In this document: in pieces, positions 55,827-64,000 of the stretch
Position numbering within the stretch: position 1 is the first letter of the stretch
Layout of the letters: each line of letters starts with the position of its first letter
Origin: Desulfobulbus oralis
GTDB taxonomy: Bacteria; Desulfobacterota; Desulfobulbia; Desulfobulbales; Desulfobulbaceae
Length of the DNA stretch: 64,000 nucleotides
NCBI RefSeq assembly: GCF_002952055.1
Contig: NZ_CP021255.1
Span: forward strand, 994,851-1,058,850
Direction: 5' to 3'
Notes under the pieces: generated by a model
What the model saw: only the letters and a program-made list of their open reading frames with translations
Told to the model about the DNA's origin: nothing
Databases searched by the model: none
Translations under genes and position numbers: made by a program

Positions 55827-56735
55827 TCATTTGGCGACGCGTGGCACACCAGCCGCGCCAAAAGGCTGCATGGAGAAGCGGTAAATTTCGTGGATTTCCT
55901 TGTCATAGCCCGGATAAAAACCCTTGCCCATGCCCAGCACGATGCGCGCGCCGCGGTTCATGTGCACCAGCAGGTCGCCGGTTGCGGGATCCACGCACAG
56001 ACCCTCGATTTCCCCCTGCTTGATGGCTTCGTCAAAGGTTTTTTCCATCACCAAAGTGGCATTGGTGGCCGAGCTGACATCCACCCGATAGAGATGATCC
56101 GGCTCGTTGTCGTCGGCCGTGCCGTCGTCGGCAGTCAAAAAGAGCGAACCCTCATAGTAGAACACGCCCTGTACCCACTGTGGCACCGGCTGCAGATGCA
56201 CCTTGCGCAGATAATGGCCATCCAGGTCGTACTCGTAGAGGTGGCGGCCGCTCTCCTCGCCCACCCAGGAGCACATCCACACGGTCTTCTTCACCGGGTC
56301 AACAGTAATGCCCGACACCTCCTCCTGACCGGACTTGGGCTCAAACTTGAAGGTGCGCTTGAATTTCAGGGTAGCGGCGTCGTGCACCGCGATCTGGATG
56401 TCCTTGCCCACGCCGTCCATGAAATTCTCGGCCCCGACGTACAGCTCGCCGTTATACACGTCAATGTCGCCAATGTGGTTGGAGGGAATGGAATAGCCTT
56501 CGAAGGGCCTGTCGTTGGTCAGGAGTAGCTTGCCGTTCATGTCGTATTTGAAGAGGCGCTTGCTGTCGCTGATGTACATGTACTTGCCGTCGCAGGCCAC
56601 GCCCTGACGGCCCTCAACCGGTATGACGCTCTTGAGCCGGTATTCGTACTTTGGCGCGTACGCGGGCCGGGCCTGGCTCAACTGGGGGGCCAGCAGCAGC
56701 GCGGACAACAGGGTCATCGCAAAAAGGCCTTTCAT
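55827..56735 (-). CDS. secreted beta-propeller-like protein
   Basis: A 302-residue protein with a signal peptide (MKGLFAMTLLSALLLAPQLSQA). The rest is built of repeated beta-strand units of the GVACDGKYMYISDSKRLFKYDMNG and DIDVYNGELYVGAENF kind, like NHL/SdiA-regulated six-blade propellers. It should be periplasmic or exported. GGAGGAAGAAC precedes the ATG on the minus strand. Unlike its AT-rich neighbours the gene is GC-rich with core-genome codon use, so it may be an original resident or a separate arrival. Ligand unknown. Confidence 0.75.
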   Translation of the reverse strand: MKGLFAMTLLSALLLAPQLSQARPAYAPKYEYRLKSVIPVEGRQGVACDGKYMYISDSKRLFKYDMNGKLLLTNDRPFEGYSIPSNHIGDIDVYNGELYVGAENFMDGVGKDIQIAVHDAATLKFKRTFKFEPKSGQEEVSGITVDPVKKTVWMCSWVGEESGRHLYEYDLDGHYLRKVHLQPVPQWVQGVFYYEGSLFLTADDGTADDNEPDHLYRVDVSSATNATLVMEKTFDEAIKQGEIEGLCVDPATGDLLVHMNRGARIVLGMGKGFYPGYDKEIHEIYRFSMQPFGAAGVPRVAK

Positions 56736-56930
56736 GTTCTTCCTCCAGAAGTGGAATGGAAAGGAGCCCAGCCCTGCTCATGCGGCAGGCGGGCGTCCAG
56801 GCGGCAGAAAGCTGCGCGGGATTGTGGCAATCCCGACCGACTGAGTCCGATACGCCTGCATTTTTCTTACCAAATGGATGTGCTGCAGGCAATCCCAATC
56901 AGGAGAGAAGATGTGTTCCCCGTTGTTTGG

Positions 56931-56951
56931 CCAGGCTCAGGCCTCATTAAT
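56931..56951. repeat. 21-bp inverted repeat, left copy
   Basis: CCAGGCTCAGGCCTCATTAAT; exact reverse complement of 57740-57760. The two copies bracket 830 bp of IS debris. Confidence 0.8.
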
Positions 56952-56994
56952 GTCTCTTTCTGGGAATGGGAGAAAATCCCTCGCCTTGAGGCGA

Positions 56995-57258
56995 AGACTT
57001 CATGTACATCTGTTTGTTTCGCTTCCTCCACAGATTTCTGCAAGTAAATTGGTTGGCCGCATAAAAGGGAAAACCTCACGCAGGTTGCTTGCAGAAAACC
57101 GACGTTTGTCCGGGCAATTTTGGGGCCGTCATCTGTGGGGTCGCGGATATTTTGCCGCCAGTTCAGGCAATGTCACAGACGATGTCATCATGCAATATAT
57201 TGCAGAGCAGGACCTGGAGGAGCGAGCCCACGATGACGATTTTACCCTGGCTCCATAA
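56995..57258 (+). pseudogene. IS200/IS605 TnpA (Y1 transposase), 3' remnant
   Basis: The C-terminal part of a HUH single-strand transposase: HVHLFVSLPPQ contains the HUH histidines, followed by SKLVGRIKGKTSRRL, WGRHLWGRGYFAASSGNVTDDVI and QYIAEQ with the catalytic tyrosine. About the first third is missing, replaced by sequence carrying the 21-bp repeat. Two palindromes follow directly, as at IS200/IS605 ends. Confidence 0.8.
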
Positions 57259-57307
57259 GCCGCCTTGCAGGCGGCAATGGTTCGAAGCTACCGCCTTTAG
57301 GCGGTAG
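57259..57307. repeat. two hairpins, likely IS200/IS605 right end
   Basis: GCCGCC-TTGCA-GGCGGC (57259-57275) and CTACCGCC-TTTA-GGCGGTAG (57288-57307). Such subterminal palindromes with a CCTTTAGG loop are what Y1 transposases recognise. They begin right after the tnpA stop codon. Confidence 0.65.
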
Positions 57308-57312
57308 AGAAT

Positions 57313-57693
57313 TCACTCGAGATAGAATATGACGGAAGCCGCGAGGCACAGAGATGAAAAGAAGGTATGCGCGCAGCGATCATAACGCATGGCTATTCTC
57401 CGCCAGTCCTTGATCCTGCCAAACATGACCAAAGATCTTGTGCCGCTGTTTATACAGATCTTTATCGTACGAGCAGGGTCTCTTCCGGCTTCAGCGCAAA
57501 AAACGATTGTAGAGCGTCTTGTGCGGGCCATACTCACGCGGCGCGTCTTTCCACTGCAGGCCCCATGCTTGATGACATAAATGATGCCACTGATGACTTT
57601 CCGATCATCGACCCGCGGAATACCATGAGAACGTGGAAAGAAGGGCTTGATACGTTCGAGTTGTTCGGCAGAAAGGGAGAAAACTTGGCTCAT
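57313..57693 (-). pseudogene. IS5-family transposase, internally deleted relic
   Basis: Starts MSQVFSLSAEQLERIKPFFP and GIPRVDDRKVISGIIYVIKHG, then shifts frame (LQWKDAPREYGPHKTLYNRFL in another frame), and resumes with MFGRIKDWRRIAMRYDRCAHTFFSSLCLAASVIFYL. The middle third with the catalytic acids is missing. It is a different IS5 subgroup from the element at 54.4-55.3 kb. Confidence 0.8.
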
Positions 57694-57739
57694 GGCATCC
57701 TCCTTGAGCACAACTAACCAGATTTTCTGCTTTTTGGCA

Positions 57740-57760
57740 ATTAATGAGGCCTGAGCCTGG
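57740..57760. repeat. 21-bp inverted repeat, right copy
   Basis: ATTAATGAGGCCTGAGCCTGG, exact reverse complement of 56931-56951. Confidence 0.8.
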
Positions 57761-58111
57761 GCATAAGAGCCGGATTCTGAACTGTTGCGACACCGTTCCC
57801 GGGAAATGCCTGTATGGCTTTTGCCAGGACATGCTGCAATTTTCCGGTAACTCATGCCATGGATACAAATACTTCGTTACTGATGCGCCCTTACAGTGTA
57901 AGATTGCTCTGGGACATGGCAGCGCCTTCCGGCTGCCTGGTGCTTGGTAGTGCCAAGTCTACCAGAATCCGGCCCTACCCTTTTCACCCTTCTGCCCCTC
58001 CTCTCGGGCCGGTGCCTTTGCAAGGTGAATTTATCCTGGATGACAACAGTATGCAGCGGATCCACTGCGATCCGCTGCTGAATTTAATATTAATCTTGGA
58101 AGAGGATCTCC
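57761..58111. other. 350-bp gap with a perfect hairpin
   Basis: No gene is supported; fragments look like transposon debris. GCAGCGGATC (58053-58062) and GATCCGCTGC (58069-58078) form a perfect 10-bp stem with a 6-nt loop just ahead of the next gene. It could be a terminator of incoming transcription or a regulatory hairpin. Confidence 0.4.
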
Positions 58112-58459
58112 ATGGGCACTTGGCAGTTTTTGACATGCGTTGTCGGTGTAGTAATAGCTATAATCTTGTTAAAGATTTTTTTCACTTTATGGAAAGTGGT
58201 CGATAAAAAATTACATCCGGAAATGGAAAAGATTGGAATAACACCAGAAGTCGCATTCAAAAATCTAAGAAATAAAAATATTACTGTTTTTCTGAAAGAT
58301 GGGAAAATTCTTACAGATCTTAAATATATAAAAACATTATTCTTTAATGATGGTGAGTATTCCTTGAATACTGTTGTATATTTTGAAGTAACAAATCAAC
58401 AGAAAAGAGCTTTCATCTCAGGAACTGATATAGTAAGAATAGAAACAAATATAGATTAA
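58112..58459 (+). CDS. small single-span membrane protein, 115 aa
   Basis: Unknown protein with one N-terminal transmembrane helix (about 6-27, FLTCVVGVVIAIILLKIFFTLW) and a soluble domain of about 85 residues rich in beta strands (NITVFLKDGKILTDLKYI, VVYFEVTNQQKRAFISG). GAAGAGG lies 6 nt before ATG 58112. AT-rich composition places it with the island genes. No family recognised. Confidence 0.65.
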   Translation: MGTWQFLTCVVGVVIAIILLKIFFTLWKVVDKKLHPEMEKIGITPEVAFKNLRNKNITVFLKDGKILTDLKYIKTLFFNDGEYSLNTVVYFEVTNQQKRAFISGTDIVRIETNID

Positions 58460-58557
58460 AAGGTCTAGCCAGTCCTTGCCCCGATCCCGGAAAGCGCGTT
58501 GCTAGTATTTAGTCAATGTCGGGGTGGCTTATCCTCGTGTTTGGTAGGGAGTATACG

Positions 58558-59106
58558 ATGGTCAATAAAGCGGAGCTCGGAGGCTATTCGGAAGAGCCAT
58601 TTTTCAAGACTGACAAGGATTATGATCAGGGACGTATCATTGCCTGGGCTGGTGACGTTGAACGGCAAGCGCAACTTTTTTGGTCACTCGCTGAGACGCT
58701 TGGTGAGAGGATTGATTATCTGCTCAAAGTTGAGCTTGATGTTAACGAAAAAGCTAGTCAGTGGAGAAGAATTTTTGGCAATATCCTTTTAAGTGATCTG
58801 AAGGTAGCAATCAAATCCCACGATGAATTGTTCTTTCATGATAGTGGATTTCAAATCTGCCTCAGGAAACCAGATAGTGGAGAATATTTTGCATACGATG
58901 AACACGGTATTTTCTGAATATACTCGAATGATGAACGTTTCATTGAAATTCTTAAGGAATCAGGACTTTCTGAACTCGAGGCGCAGTTGATATGCGATTC
59001 AAGCCATTGGCATATACGACCCAATAATGCAGAATATCGCCTTGAACAATTTATTCAAACTTTAATAAAATTCAGTCAGTACAATGAATGCGAAGACACC
59101 GGATAA
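58558..59106 (+). pseudogene. hypothetical gene interrupted by TGA
   Basis: From MVNKAELGGYSEEPFFKTDKDYDQGRIIAWAGDVERQ (ATG 58558; the frame is also open from 58516) the frame runs to TGA 58915-58917. In the same frame it continues without loss of coding character as IYSNDERFIEILKESGLSELEAQLICDSSHWHIRP to TAA 59104-59106. One nonsense change thus cuts an otherwise intact protein of about 180 residues. Its function is unknown. Confidence 0.65.
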
Positions 59107-59209
59107 TTGTATCATGTAACGGCAAAATACTGTACTTGATGCACATATTAAATACACAGCCCACCAAAAAGTGTTTTACTTTGTCAGGCGTGATCTCAAT
59201 CTGAGTTTG

Positions 59210-59430
59210 ATGAATTAGTTCAAAAATTCATGAGCGATGTAGTAATGTATGTTGAAATAATTGAGAGAGACTGTTCAAGGATTGAGTAAATTGTTGATGA
59301 ACTGATGGTAGGAGGTAGCTCTGATAAAAACCGCTTTATTCCTGCTTCATGACATGAAGATGAATGCCTCATTGAAGTAAATAATGCTGCGGATTTTTTA
59401 ACCGGAGGCATGAGGATAAGACGAGGGTAG
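59210..59430 (+). pseudogene. relic of a small gene with two internal stops
   Basis: One frame reads KFMSDVVMYVEIIERDCSRIE, TAA, IVDELMVGGSSDKNRFIPAS, TGA, HEDECLIEVNNAADFLTGGMRIRRG, then TAG. The even amino-acid composition between the stops suggests a decayed cassette gene. No family recognised. Confidence 0.45.
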
Positions 59431-59525
59431 CAGAGCTTTACATGTCTAGGCATTCGTTCAGGCGAACGGACAATGGCTGCACAGTAATCTTCCCTCAGCT
59501 CCTGCAGTGCTCCGGAACAACTTCC

Positions 59526-59960
59526 TCAAATGTTGGGTGCAACACGGTCAGACCACGACCATTGTCTCGTATGCGCTATTGTTGTTCTTTCATTTTGAGA
59601 GCTTTTCAACCAAGACCGCTGCATTTTTGTCCATGTGCAGAACCTGGCAGCTCGGTTGTCGTGCAGCCTGATGAAGTGCTGTACCTCATCCCTGAGATCC
59701 TGGACAGTTGTGAATATGCCCCCATGGCTGGCTCTGCGCTCCACCTAGCCGAGCCAGCCTGCAACCGCGTCCAGCCAGGCTCGCTGGTTGGCGTCAGGTG
59801 GAAGAGACCCCGGGGATGGGCTTTGGGCCATGGCACCACTGCCGCCGTGTTATGGTGCCGCTGTTGTCCGGGATCACATGAAGGCCGGACCCGCTGGCAC
59901 AGCCTTGTTGAGCTGCCGCAAAAATCCGGAAATTCCCTGGCCCGATGCCTCCCCGGGTCG
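59526..59960 (-). pseudogene. IS630-family transposase relic
   Basis: Minus-strand frames give, in order, [11 protein letters not shown] (the second DDE aspartate region), [10 protein letters not shown], then ERRASHGGIFTTVQDLRDEVQHFIRLHDNRAARFCTWTKMQRSW, the characteristic IS630 C-terminus. Frameshifts separate these parts and the N-terminal half is missing. Confidence 0.7.
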
Positions 59961-60183
59961 TTCGTCCGGATACACCAGTATCAACACGCCCCAGACAGTC
60001 CTGTGCCGACACTATCCCGGTCAAAGAGGCCGCACCGCATCGAATGGAGCCGATATTGGCGCTCCAGACCGGGCCCTTTCGGCTCCGCGATCCGCGGTGC
60101 GCTGCCGCTGGGCAAAAGGCTTGCCCGGACAGGCCCAAGCCGGTATATTCCGCCCTTTATTTTGGCGAAGCAATGGAGCTTTC
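59961..60183. other. right edge of island, hisI upstream region
   Basis: GC-rich sequence returns here. No gene or clear promoter is seen; a TATATT lies at about 60142-60147, 37 bp before the hisI start. Confidence 0.3.
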
Positions 60184-60570
60184 ATGATCGAACTGGACTT
60201 CAAAAAAGGTGCAGACGGCCTTTTGCCCGCAGTGGCGCAGGATTACCAGACCGGCGAAGTCTTGATGCTGGCCTATATCAACCAGCTCGCCTGGGAAAAG
60301 ACGCTCGCAACCGGCAAGGCCCATTACTGGAGCCGCTCGCGGCAGGAACTCTGGCTCAAGGGCGGGACTTCGGGCCATGTCCAGCTTATCAGGGAAATTC
60401 TGGTGGACTGCGACAGGGATACGGTCATTTACAAGGTGGAGCAGGTGGGCGACGCGGCCTGCCATACCGGTTACAGGAGCTGTTTTTTTCGCCGGGTGCA
60501 GGGCGACACGCTGGTGCCGGTGTACGAGGACAAGGTTTTTGATCCCGGGAAAGTGTACGGTGTAAAATAA
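60184..60570 (+). CDS. hisI: phosphoribosyl-AMP cyclohydrolase
   Basis: A 128-residue zinc enzyme of histidine synthesis that opens the adenine ring of PR-AMP. Motifs: [46 protein letters not shown], the metal-site [13 protein letters not shown] and [12 protein letters not shown]. It is the single-domain form without HisE. ATG 60184 is the family start. hisG follows after 11 bp. Confidence 0.95.
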   Translation: MIELDFKKGADGLLPAVAQDYQTGEVLMLAYINQLAWEKTLATGKAHYWSRSRQELWLKGGTSGHVQLIREILVDCDRDTVIYKVEQVGDAACHTGYRSCFFRRVQGDTLVPVYEDKVFDPGKVYGVK

Positions 60571-60581
60571 GGAGAAAGCAC

Positions 60582-61454
60582 GTGGAAGTTTTGAAACTGG
60601 GCATCCCCAAGGGCAGTCTCGAGGAGGCCACCATCGAGCTGTTCAGAAAATCCGGCTGGCGCATCAAGCTGGCCTCGCGCAACTACTTTCCGGAAGTCGA
60701 TGATCCGGAGCTGTCGTGCAGCATCTGCAGGCCGCAGGAGATGTCGCGCTACGTGGAATCCGGTATGCTGGACGCGGGCATTACCGGCAAGGACTGGACG
60801 CTGGAGAACGAGTCGGATGTGGCGGTGGTCGCCAATCTGGTTTACTCCAAGGTGAGCCGTAAGCCGGCGCGCTGGGTGGTGGCTGTGCCGCAGGACTCCG
60901 GCATCAGCACGGTGGAGCAACTGCACGGCAAGCGGGTCGCCACCGAGCTGGTCAATGTGAGCCGCAGGTTTTTTGAGTCCAGGGGCATCGAGGTGGATAT
61001 CAGCTTTTCCTGGGGGGCAACCGAGGCCAAGGCTGTATCGGGTCTGGCCGATGCCATCGTGGAGATTACGGAAACCGAAAGCACCATCCGCGCCAACGGC
61101 CTCAAGGTGATTCATGAGCTGATGCAGTCCAATGTGCAGCTCATCGCCAACCATGCGGCCATGGCCGATCCATGGAAGGCGAACAAAATCGGCAACATCG
61201 CCATGCTGTTGCAGGGGGCGCTCCGGGCCGACCGGATTGTCGGCCTGAAGATGAATGTGCCCGCCTCCAGGCTGGATGAGGTTATCGGCCTGCTGCCGAG
61301 CCTCAATGCGCCCACCGTGGCTCAGCTCTACAAGACCGAATGGTTTTCGGTGGAAACCGTGGTGTCCGAGCAGCAGGTACGGGATCTGGTGCCCACGCTG
61401 AAGCAGGCCGGAGCCGAAGGCATCATCGAGTATGCGTTGAACAAGGTCATTTGA
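60582..61454 (+). CDS. hisG: ATP phosphoribosyltransferase, long form
   Basis: A 290-residue first enzyme of histidine synthesis. It starts LKLGIPKGSLEEATIELFRKSGW and has the PRPP-binding VEITETESTIRANGL; the C-terminal 75 residues form the ACT-like histidine feedback domain (GLKMNVPASRLDEVIGLLPSLNAPTVAQL), so HisZ is not needed. GTG 60582 is preceded by AAGGAGA. It forms an operon with hisI. Confidence 0.96.
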   Translation: MEVLKLGIPKGSLEEATIELFRKSGWRIKLASRNYFPEVDDPELSCSICRPQEMSRYVESGMLDAGITGKDWTLENESDVAVVANLVYSKVSRKPARWVVAVPQDSGISTVEQLHGKRVATELVNVSRRFFESRGIEVDISFSWGATEAKAVSGLADAIVEITETESTIRANGLKVIHELMQSNVQLIANHAAMADPWKANKIGNIAMLLQGALRADRIVGLKMNVPASRLDEVIGLLPSLNAPTVAQLYKTEWFSVETVVSEQQVRDLVPTLKQAGAEGIIEYALNKVI

Positions 61455-61491
61455 TTCCTGTTCGGGCGCCTGCGCGGGGAGGCCAAGACCC

Positions 61492-62094
61492 ATGGACAAA
61501 CTGCCCCTCGAGCAGGCGCGTTTTTTGCTGTCAGCCCATACTCTGGCCCAGTTGCCGCCTGCCGGCGTGCCGGAAATCGCCTTTGCGGGCCGTTCCAATG
61601 TGGGCAAGTCCAGTCTGATCAACCGGCTGCTGGGCCGCAAAGGCCTGGTACAGGCCAGCAGTAGGCCGGGTAAAACCCGTTGTCTCAATTTTTTTGCCCT
61701 GGCCGATTCCGCCTATTTCGTGGATCTGCCAGGCTACGGCTATGCGCAGGTTTCGCTGGCAGAGCGCCGTCACTGGGGCGAAGTGGTGGCAGCCTATGTG
61801 GAAAAGCGATCAACACTGGTGGCTGTGGTGGTCATCTGCGATCTGCGCCACGAGCTGAAGCGGCACGACTTCGAACTGGTGGCCTGGCTCAGGCATATCG
61901 GCCGGCCGTATATCGTGGTCTACACCAAGGCCGATAAGCTGGGGCGCAGCCAGCAGGAGCGGCACGCAGCCATTCTGGACGCCGGGCTGAACATCGGGCG
62001 GGAGGAGCGCATCCTGTTTTCCGCACAAACAGGGCAGGGCAGGGATGCCCTGCTGGCACAGGTGCAGGCGAGGCTGGCGGCAGCGCTCCAGTAG
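61492..62094 (+). CDS. engB: ribosome biogenesis GTPase EngB (YihA/YsxC)
   Basis: A 200-residue GTPase needed for large-subunit assembly. G1 GRSNVGKSSLI, G2 region SSRPGKTR, G3 DLPGYG, G4 TKADK and G5 SAQTGQG are all present in order. GGGGAGG precedes ATG 61492. Confidence 0.96.
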   Translation: MDKLPLEQARFLLSAHTLAQLPPAGVPEIAFAGRSNVGKSSLINRLLGRKGLVQASSRPGKTRCLNFFALADSAYFVDLPGYGYAQVSLAERRHWGEVVAAYVEKRSTLVAVVVICDLRHELKRHDFELVAWLRHIGRPYIVVYTKADKLGRSQQERHAAILDAGLNIGREERILFSAQTGQGRDALLAQVQARLAAALQ

Positions 62095-62584
62095 CGGCTG
62101 CTTTCATGGCAGCGGGGGCCAGCTACCCTGGCTTGCCTGCATTCGGCAGGCATCCGAAACCCGCGCCCTGCCCTGTCGTTGCCGGCGACCAGAAACCACG
62201 GCGCAGGCACAGCCCCACACCGCGGGCGCGGCCACAGCTGGCACCGGCCCGACCAGTGTCCGGCCGTACCACGGGCTGCCGATAATGTCCATCCGTCCGG
62301 GTGCCCCGGCAGCCTGTTCCGGCAGCGCCACGGATAGCGGCGCCCCTTTGGCCGTATCGGAAGATCCGTCAGAGGCATGCTGCGGATCAGCCAGTTGCGG
62401 ACTCGGCCCTTTCGGGCTTTGTTCAGGCTCGGCGCCGCTGCATCTGCCAGAGCCTTCATGCTTGCATTATCCGATGCGGCTGGGTAATTTTTTCCGCCGC
62501 GCAGCACGCTTTTTTATTCCCTGCCCCGGGGGCGGCGGCCAGCACGGCCGCCATGCCGACGGAGCTTTTTACAGACCGCACACT
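62095..62584. other. 490-bp GC-rich gap, no firm gene
   Basis: Frames on the minus strand (for instance around 62104-62331) are open but shift character and have no recognised motif; a degraded gene is possible. No tRNA or terminator is seen. The ileS promoter should lie in its right part. Confidence 0.35.
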
Positions 62585-64000
62585 ATGGATTACCGGGATA
62601 CACTCAACCTGCCGCAGACCAGATTCAAGATGAAAGCCAATCTCGCCCAGCGGGAACCGCAGGTCCTGAAGCGCTGGGAGAAAGACCGGCTTTACGACAG
62701 GCTTCAGGAGGCCGCCCGGGGCAGAGCCCTCTTTGTGCTGCACGACGGTCCGCCCTATGCCAACGGCAACATTCATATTGGTCACGCCTTCAACAAGATC
62801 CTGAAGGATATCATTCTGCGCGCCAAGAGGATGGAGGGCTTTTCCGCACCTTATGTGCCCGGCTGGGACTGCCACGGTCTGCCCATCGAGCACAATGTGG
62901 ACGCCGAACTGGGCGGGAAGAAACGCAGCATCCCGCCGGTGAGCAAGCGTGCCGCCTGCCGCCGCTATGCGGAGAAATGGATCAAAACCCAGTGCAGCCA
63001 GTTCCAGCGCCTGGGTGTTCTGGGCGACTGGGAACATCCGTACCTGACCTTCGCTTTCGACTACGAGGCGGATATCGCACGGGAATTCAACCGCTTTCTT
63101 CTCTCCGGCGCAGTCATCAGGGCGAAAAAGCCGGTTTACTGGTGCAACACCTGCGGCACTGCCCTGGCCGAAGCAGAGGTGGACTATGGCGATCACAGCT
63201 CGCCTTCCATTTATGTGAAATTCCCCTTCAGGGAAGATCCGGCGGAACTGGCTCCGGAACTGGGCGGCAAAAGGGTGAGTTTTGTCATCTGGACCACCAC
63301 GCCATGGACCCTGCCCGCCAATATGGGCATCGCGCTGCACCCGGATTTCCAGTATGCCATGGTGGAGAGCGACGGCGAGGTGCTCGTCATCACCGAAAAG
63401 CTGGTGCCCTCCTGCATGGCGCTCTTTGGCAAAAAGGACTGGCGCATTCTGGCCACCATCCCGGGCCCGCGGTTCGAGGGCAGGCACTGCCGCCATCCTT
63501 TCATGAACCGGGATTCGCTGCTGCTTTTGGCGGATTATGTCACCGACGACACCGGTACCGGCTGCGTGCACACCGCACCCGGCCACGGCGCCGAGGACTA
63601 TCAGACCGGTCTGCGTTACGGGCTGGAGATTCTCTCGCCCCTGGACGACAGCGGCCAGTACACCGCTGAGGCCGGGCCCTATGCGGGGCTGCAGGTGCCG
63701 GAGGTCAACGAGCGGATCATCGCCGACCTGAAGGCCAGCGGCGCACTCATGCAGGCCGGGCAGATCTCCCACAGCTATCCGCACTGCTGGCGCTGCAAAA
63801 AGCCGGTCATTTACCGGGCCACCCCGCAGTGGTTTGTGTCCATGGATGCTCAGGGGCTCCGGCAAAAGGCTCTGGCCGCCATTGAGCGGGTGCAGTGGAC
63901 GCCGGCCTGGGGCCAGCAGCGCATTTACGACATGGTCAGCGCCCGGCCCGACTGGTGCCTGTCGCGGCAGCGTACCTGGGGCGTGCCGCTGACCGTGCTC
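62585..64000 (+). CDS. ileS: isoleucyl-tRNA synthetase, N-terminal part
   Basis: The first 472 residues of a class I synthetase; the gene runs off the window. Seen: GPPYANGNIHIGHAFNKILKD with the HIGH motif, GWDCHGLPIEHNVDAELG, the zinc-like YWCNTCGTALAEAEVDY, the editing domain (IWTTTPWTLPANMGIALHP, TDDTGTGCVHTAPGHGAEDY), and ISRQRTWGVP-type LSRQRTWGVP. ATG 62585 fits family length; an ACGGAG is 20 nt upstream, so the ribosome binding site is poor. Confidence 0.97.
   Translation, partial: MDYRDTLNLPQTRFKMKANLAQREPQVLKRWEKDRLYDRLQEAARGRALFVLHDGPPYANGNIHIGHAFNKILKDIILRAKRMEGFSAPYVPGWDCHGLPIEHNVDAELGGKKRSIPPVSKRAACRRYAEKWIKTQCSQFQRLGVLGDWEHPYLTFAFDYEADIAREFNRFLLSGAVIRAKKPVYWCNTCGTALAEAEVDYGDHSSPSIYVKFPFREDPAELAPELGGKRVSFVIWTTTPWTLPANMGIALHPDFQYAMVESDGEVLVITEKLVPSCMALFGKKDWRILATIPGPRFEGRHCRHPFMNRDSLLLLADYVTDDTGTGCVHTAPGHGAEDYQTGLRYGLEILSPLDDSGQYTAEAGPYAGLQVPEVNERIIADLKASGALMQAGQISHSYPHCWRCKKPVIYRATPQWFVSMDAQGLRQKALAAIERVQWTPAWGQQRIYDMVSARPDWCLSRQRTWGVPLTVL

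Noticed and set aside
57280-57307. tRNA T-arm-like GGTTCGA near 57280
   Set aside because: No acceptor, D or anticodon arms fit; the sequence is the end of an IS200/IS605 remnant.
58915-58917. Selenocysteine reading of the TGA
   Set aside because: No selenoprotein-like context or evident SECIS hairpin directly after the codon; the surrounding array is full of nonsense lesions.
50099-59430. CRISPR array in the AT-rich region
   Set aside because: The repeats are few, degenerate, unevenly spaced and separated by genes; they fit attC-like sites and IS ends, not CRISPR repeats.
62104-62331. Possible small minus-strand gene between engB and ileS
   Set aside because: Frames change along the stretch, with no recognised motif or ribosome binding site.

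Overview
The window is a stretch of bacterial chromosome that is GC-rich apart from one AT-rich island. It starts inside a CHAD-domain gene and ends inside ileS. The presence of dsrA-dsrB-dsrD (dissimilatory sulfite reductase and its activator), rubredoxin, rubrerythrin, a DUF362 protein and a UbiD-family decarboxylase points to an anaerobic sulfate- or sulfite-respiring deltaproteobacterium (Desulfobacterota). Protein style suggests the Desulfobulbales; that assignment is by resemblance only and no species is claimed.

Layout. 1-16 kb: housekeeping and transport genes, comprising CHAD protein, DUF362 protein, hpt, elbB-like, K+/H+ antiporter, htpX, a NhaD/CitMHS-type sodium:proton antiporter behind a possible structured leader, rubredoxin, pepN, an ATP-grasp/esterase gene pair, tatC, DUF523, an FtsB-like protein and a family-4 uracil-DNA glycosylase. 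16-25 kb: a macromolecular-synthesis block in which a diadenylate-cyclase-like protein sits 1 bp before dnaG, followed by rpoD, dprA, rpe and pgi. 25-28 kb: dsrABD behind a clear sigma-70 promoter and closed by a terminator. 28-35 kb: birA, kdsD, a large membrane protein with an N-terminal ubiquitin-conjugating-enzyme-like domain that lacks cysteine, then divergent groES-groEL. 35-41 kb: rubrerythrin, hemL, an F0-only ATP synthase cluster (atpZ-like, atpI, atpB, atpE), rimO, an HU/IHF gene and an rsuA/rluB-type pseudouridine synthase. 41-49.5 kb: ubiD-like, yjbQ, a glycine-zipper lipoprotein, rmuC, cbpM and cbpA on the minus strand, then glgA-like and gap on the plus strand.

50.0-60.1 kb is an accessory island, mostly AT-rich. 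Most of its small genes lie on the plus strand: a DUF4279-like pair, an HNH endonuclease relic, a frameshifted signal peptidase I, a 182-aa protein, a 150-aa protein, a small membrane protein and two nonsense-interrupted genes. At least three intergenic sites of 57-58 bp have the architecture of integron attC sites (outer R-box pair, inner inverted arms, related 3' halves), with no integrase in the window. I read this as a decaying integron gene-cassette array (a CALIN). It has been invaded by IS5-, IS200/IS605- and IS630-type elements, all now broken. One GC-rich gene for a secreted beta-propeller-like protein sits among the IS debris.

60.2-64 kb returns to the core genome: hisI, hisG, engB and the 5' part of ileS.

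The observations most worth pursuing are the cysteine-less E2-like membrane protein (29.8-32.2 kb), the cassette array with attC-like sites, the diadenylate-cyclase-like protein with an altered RHR motif coupled to dnaG, and possible leader control of the NhaD-type antiporter and the DUF362 gene.
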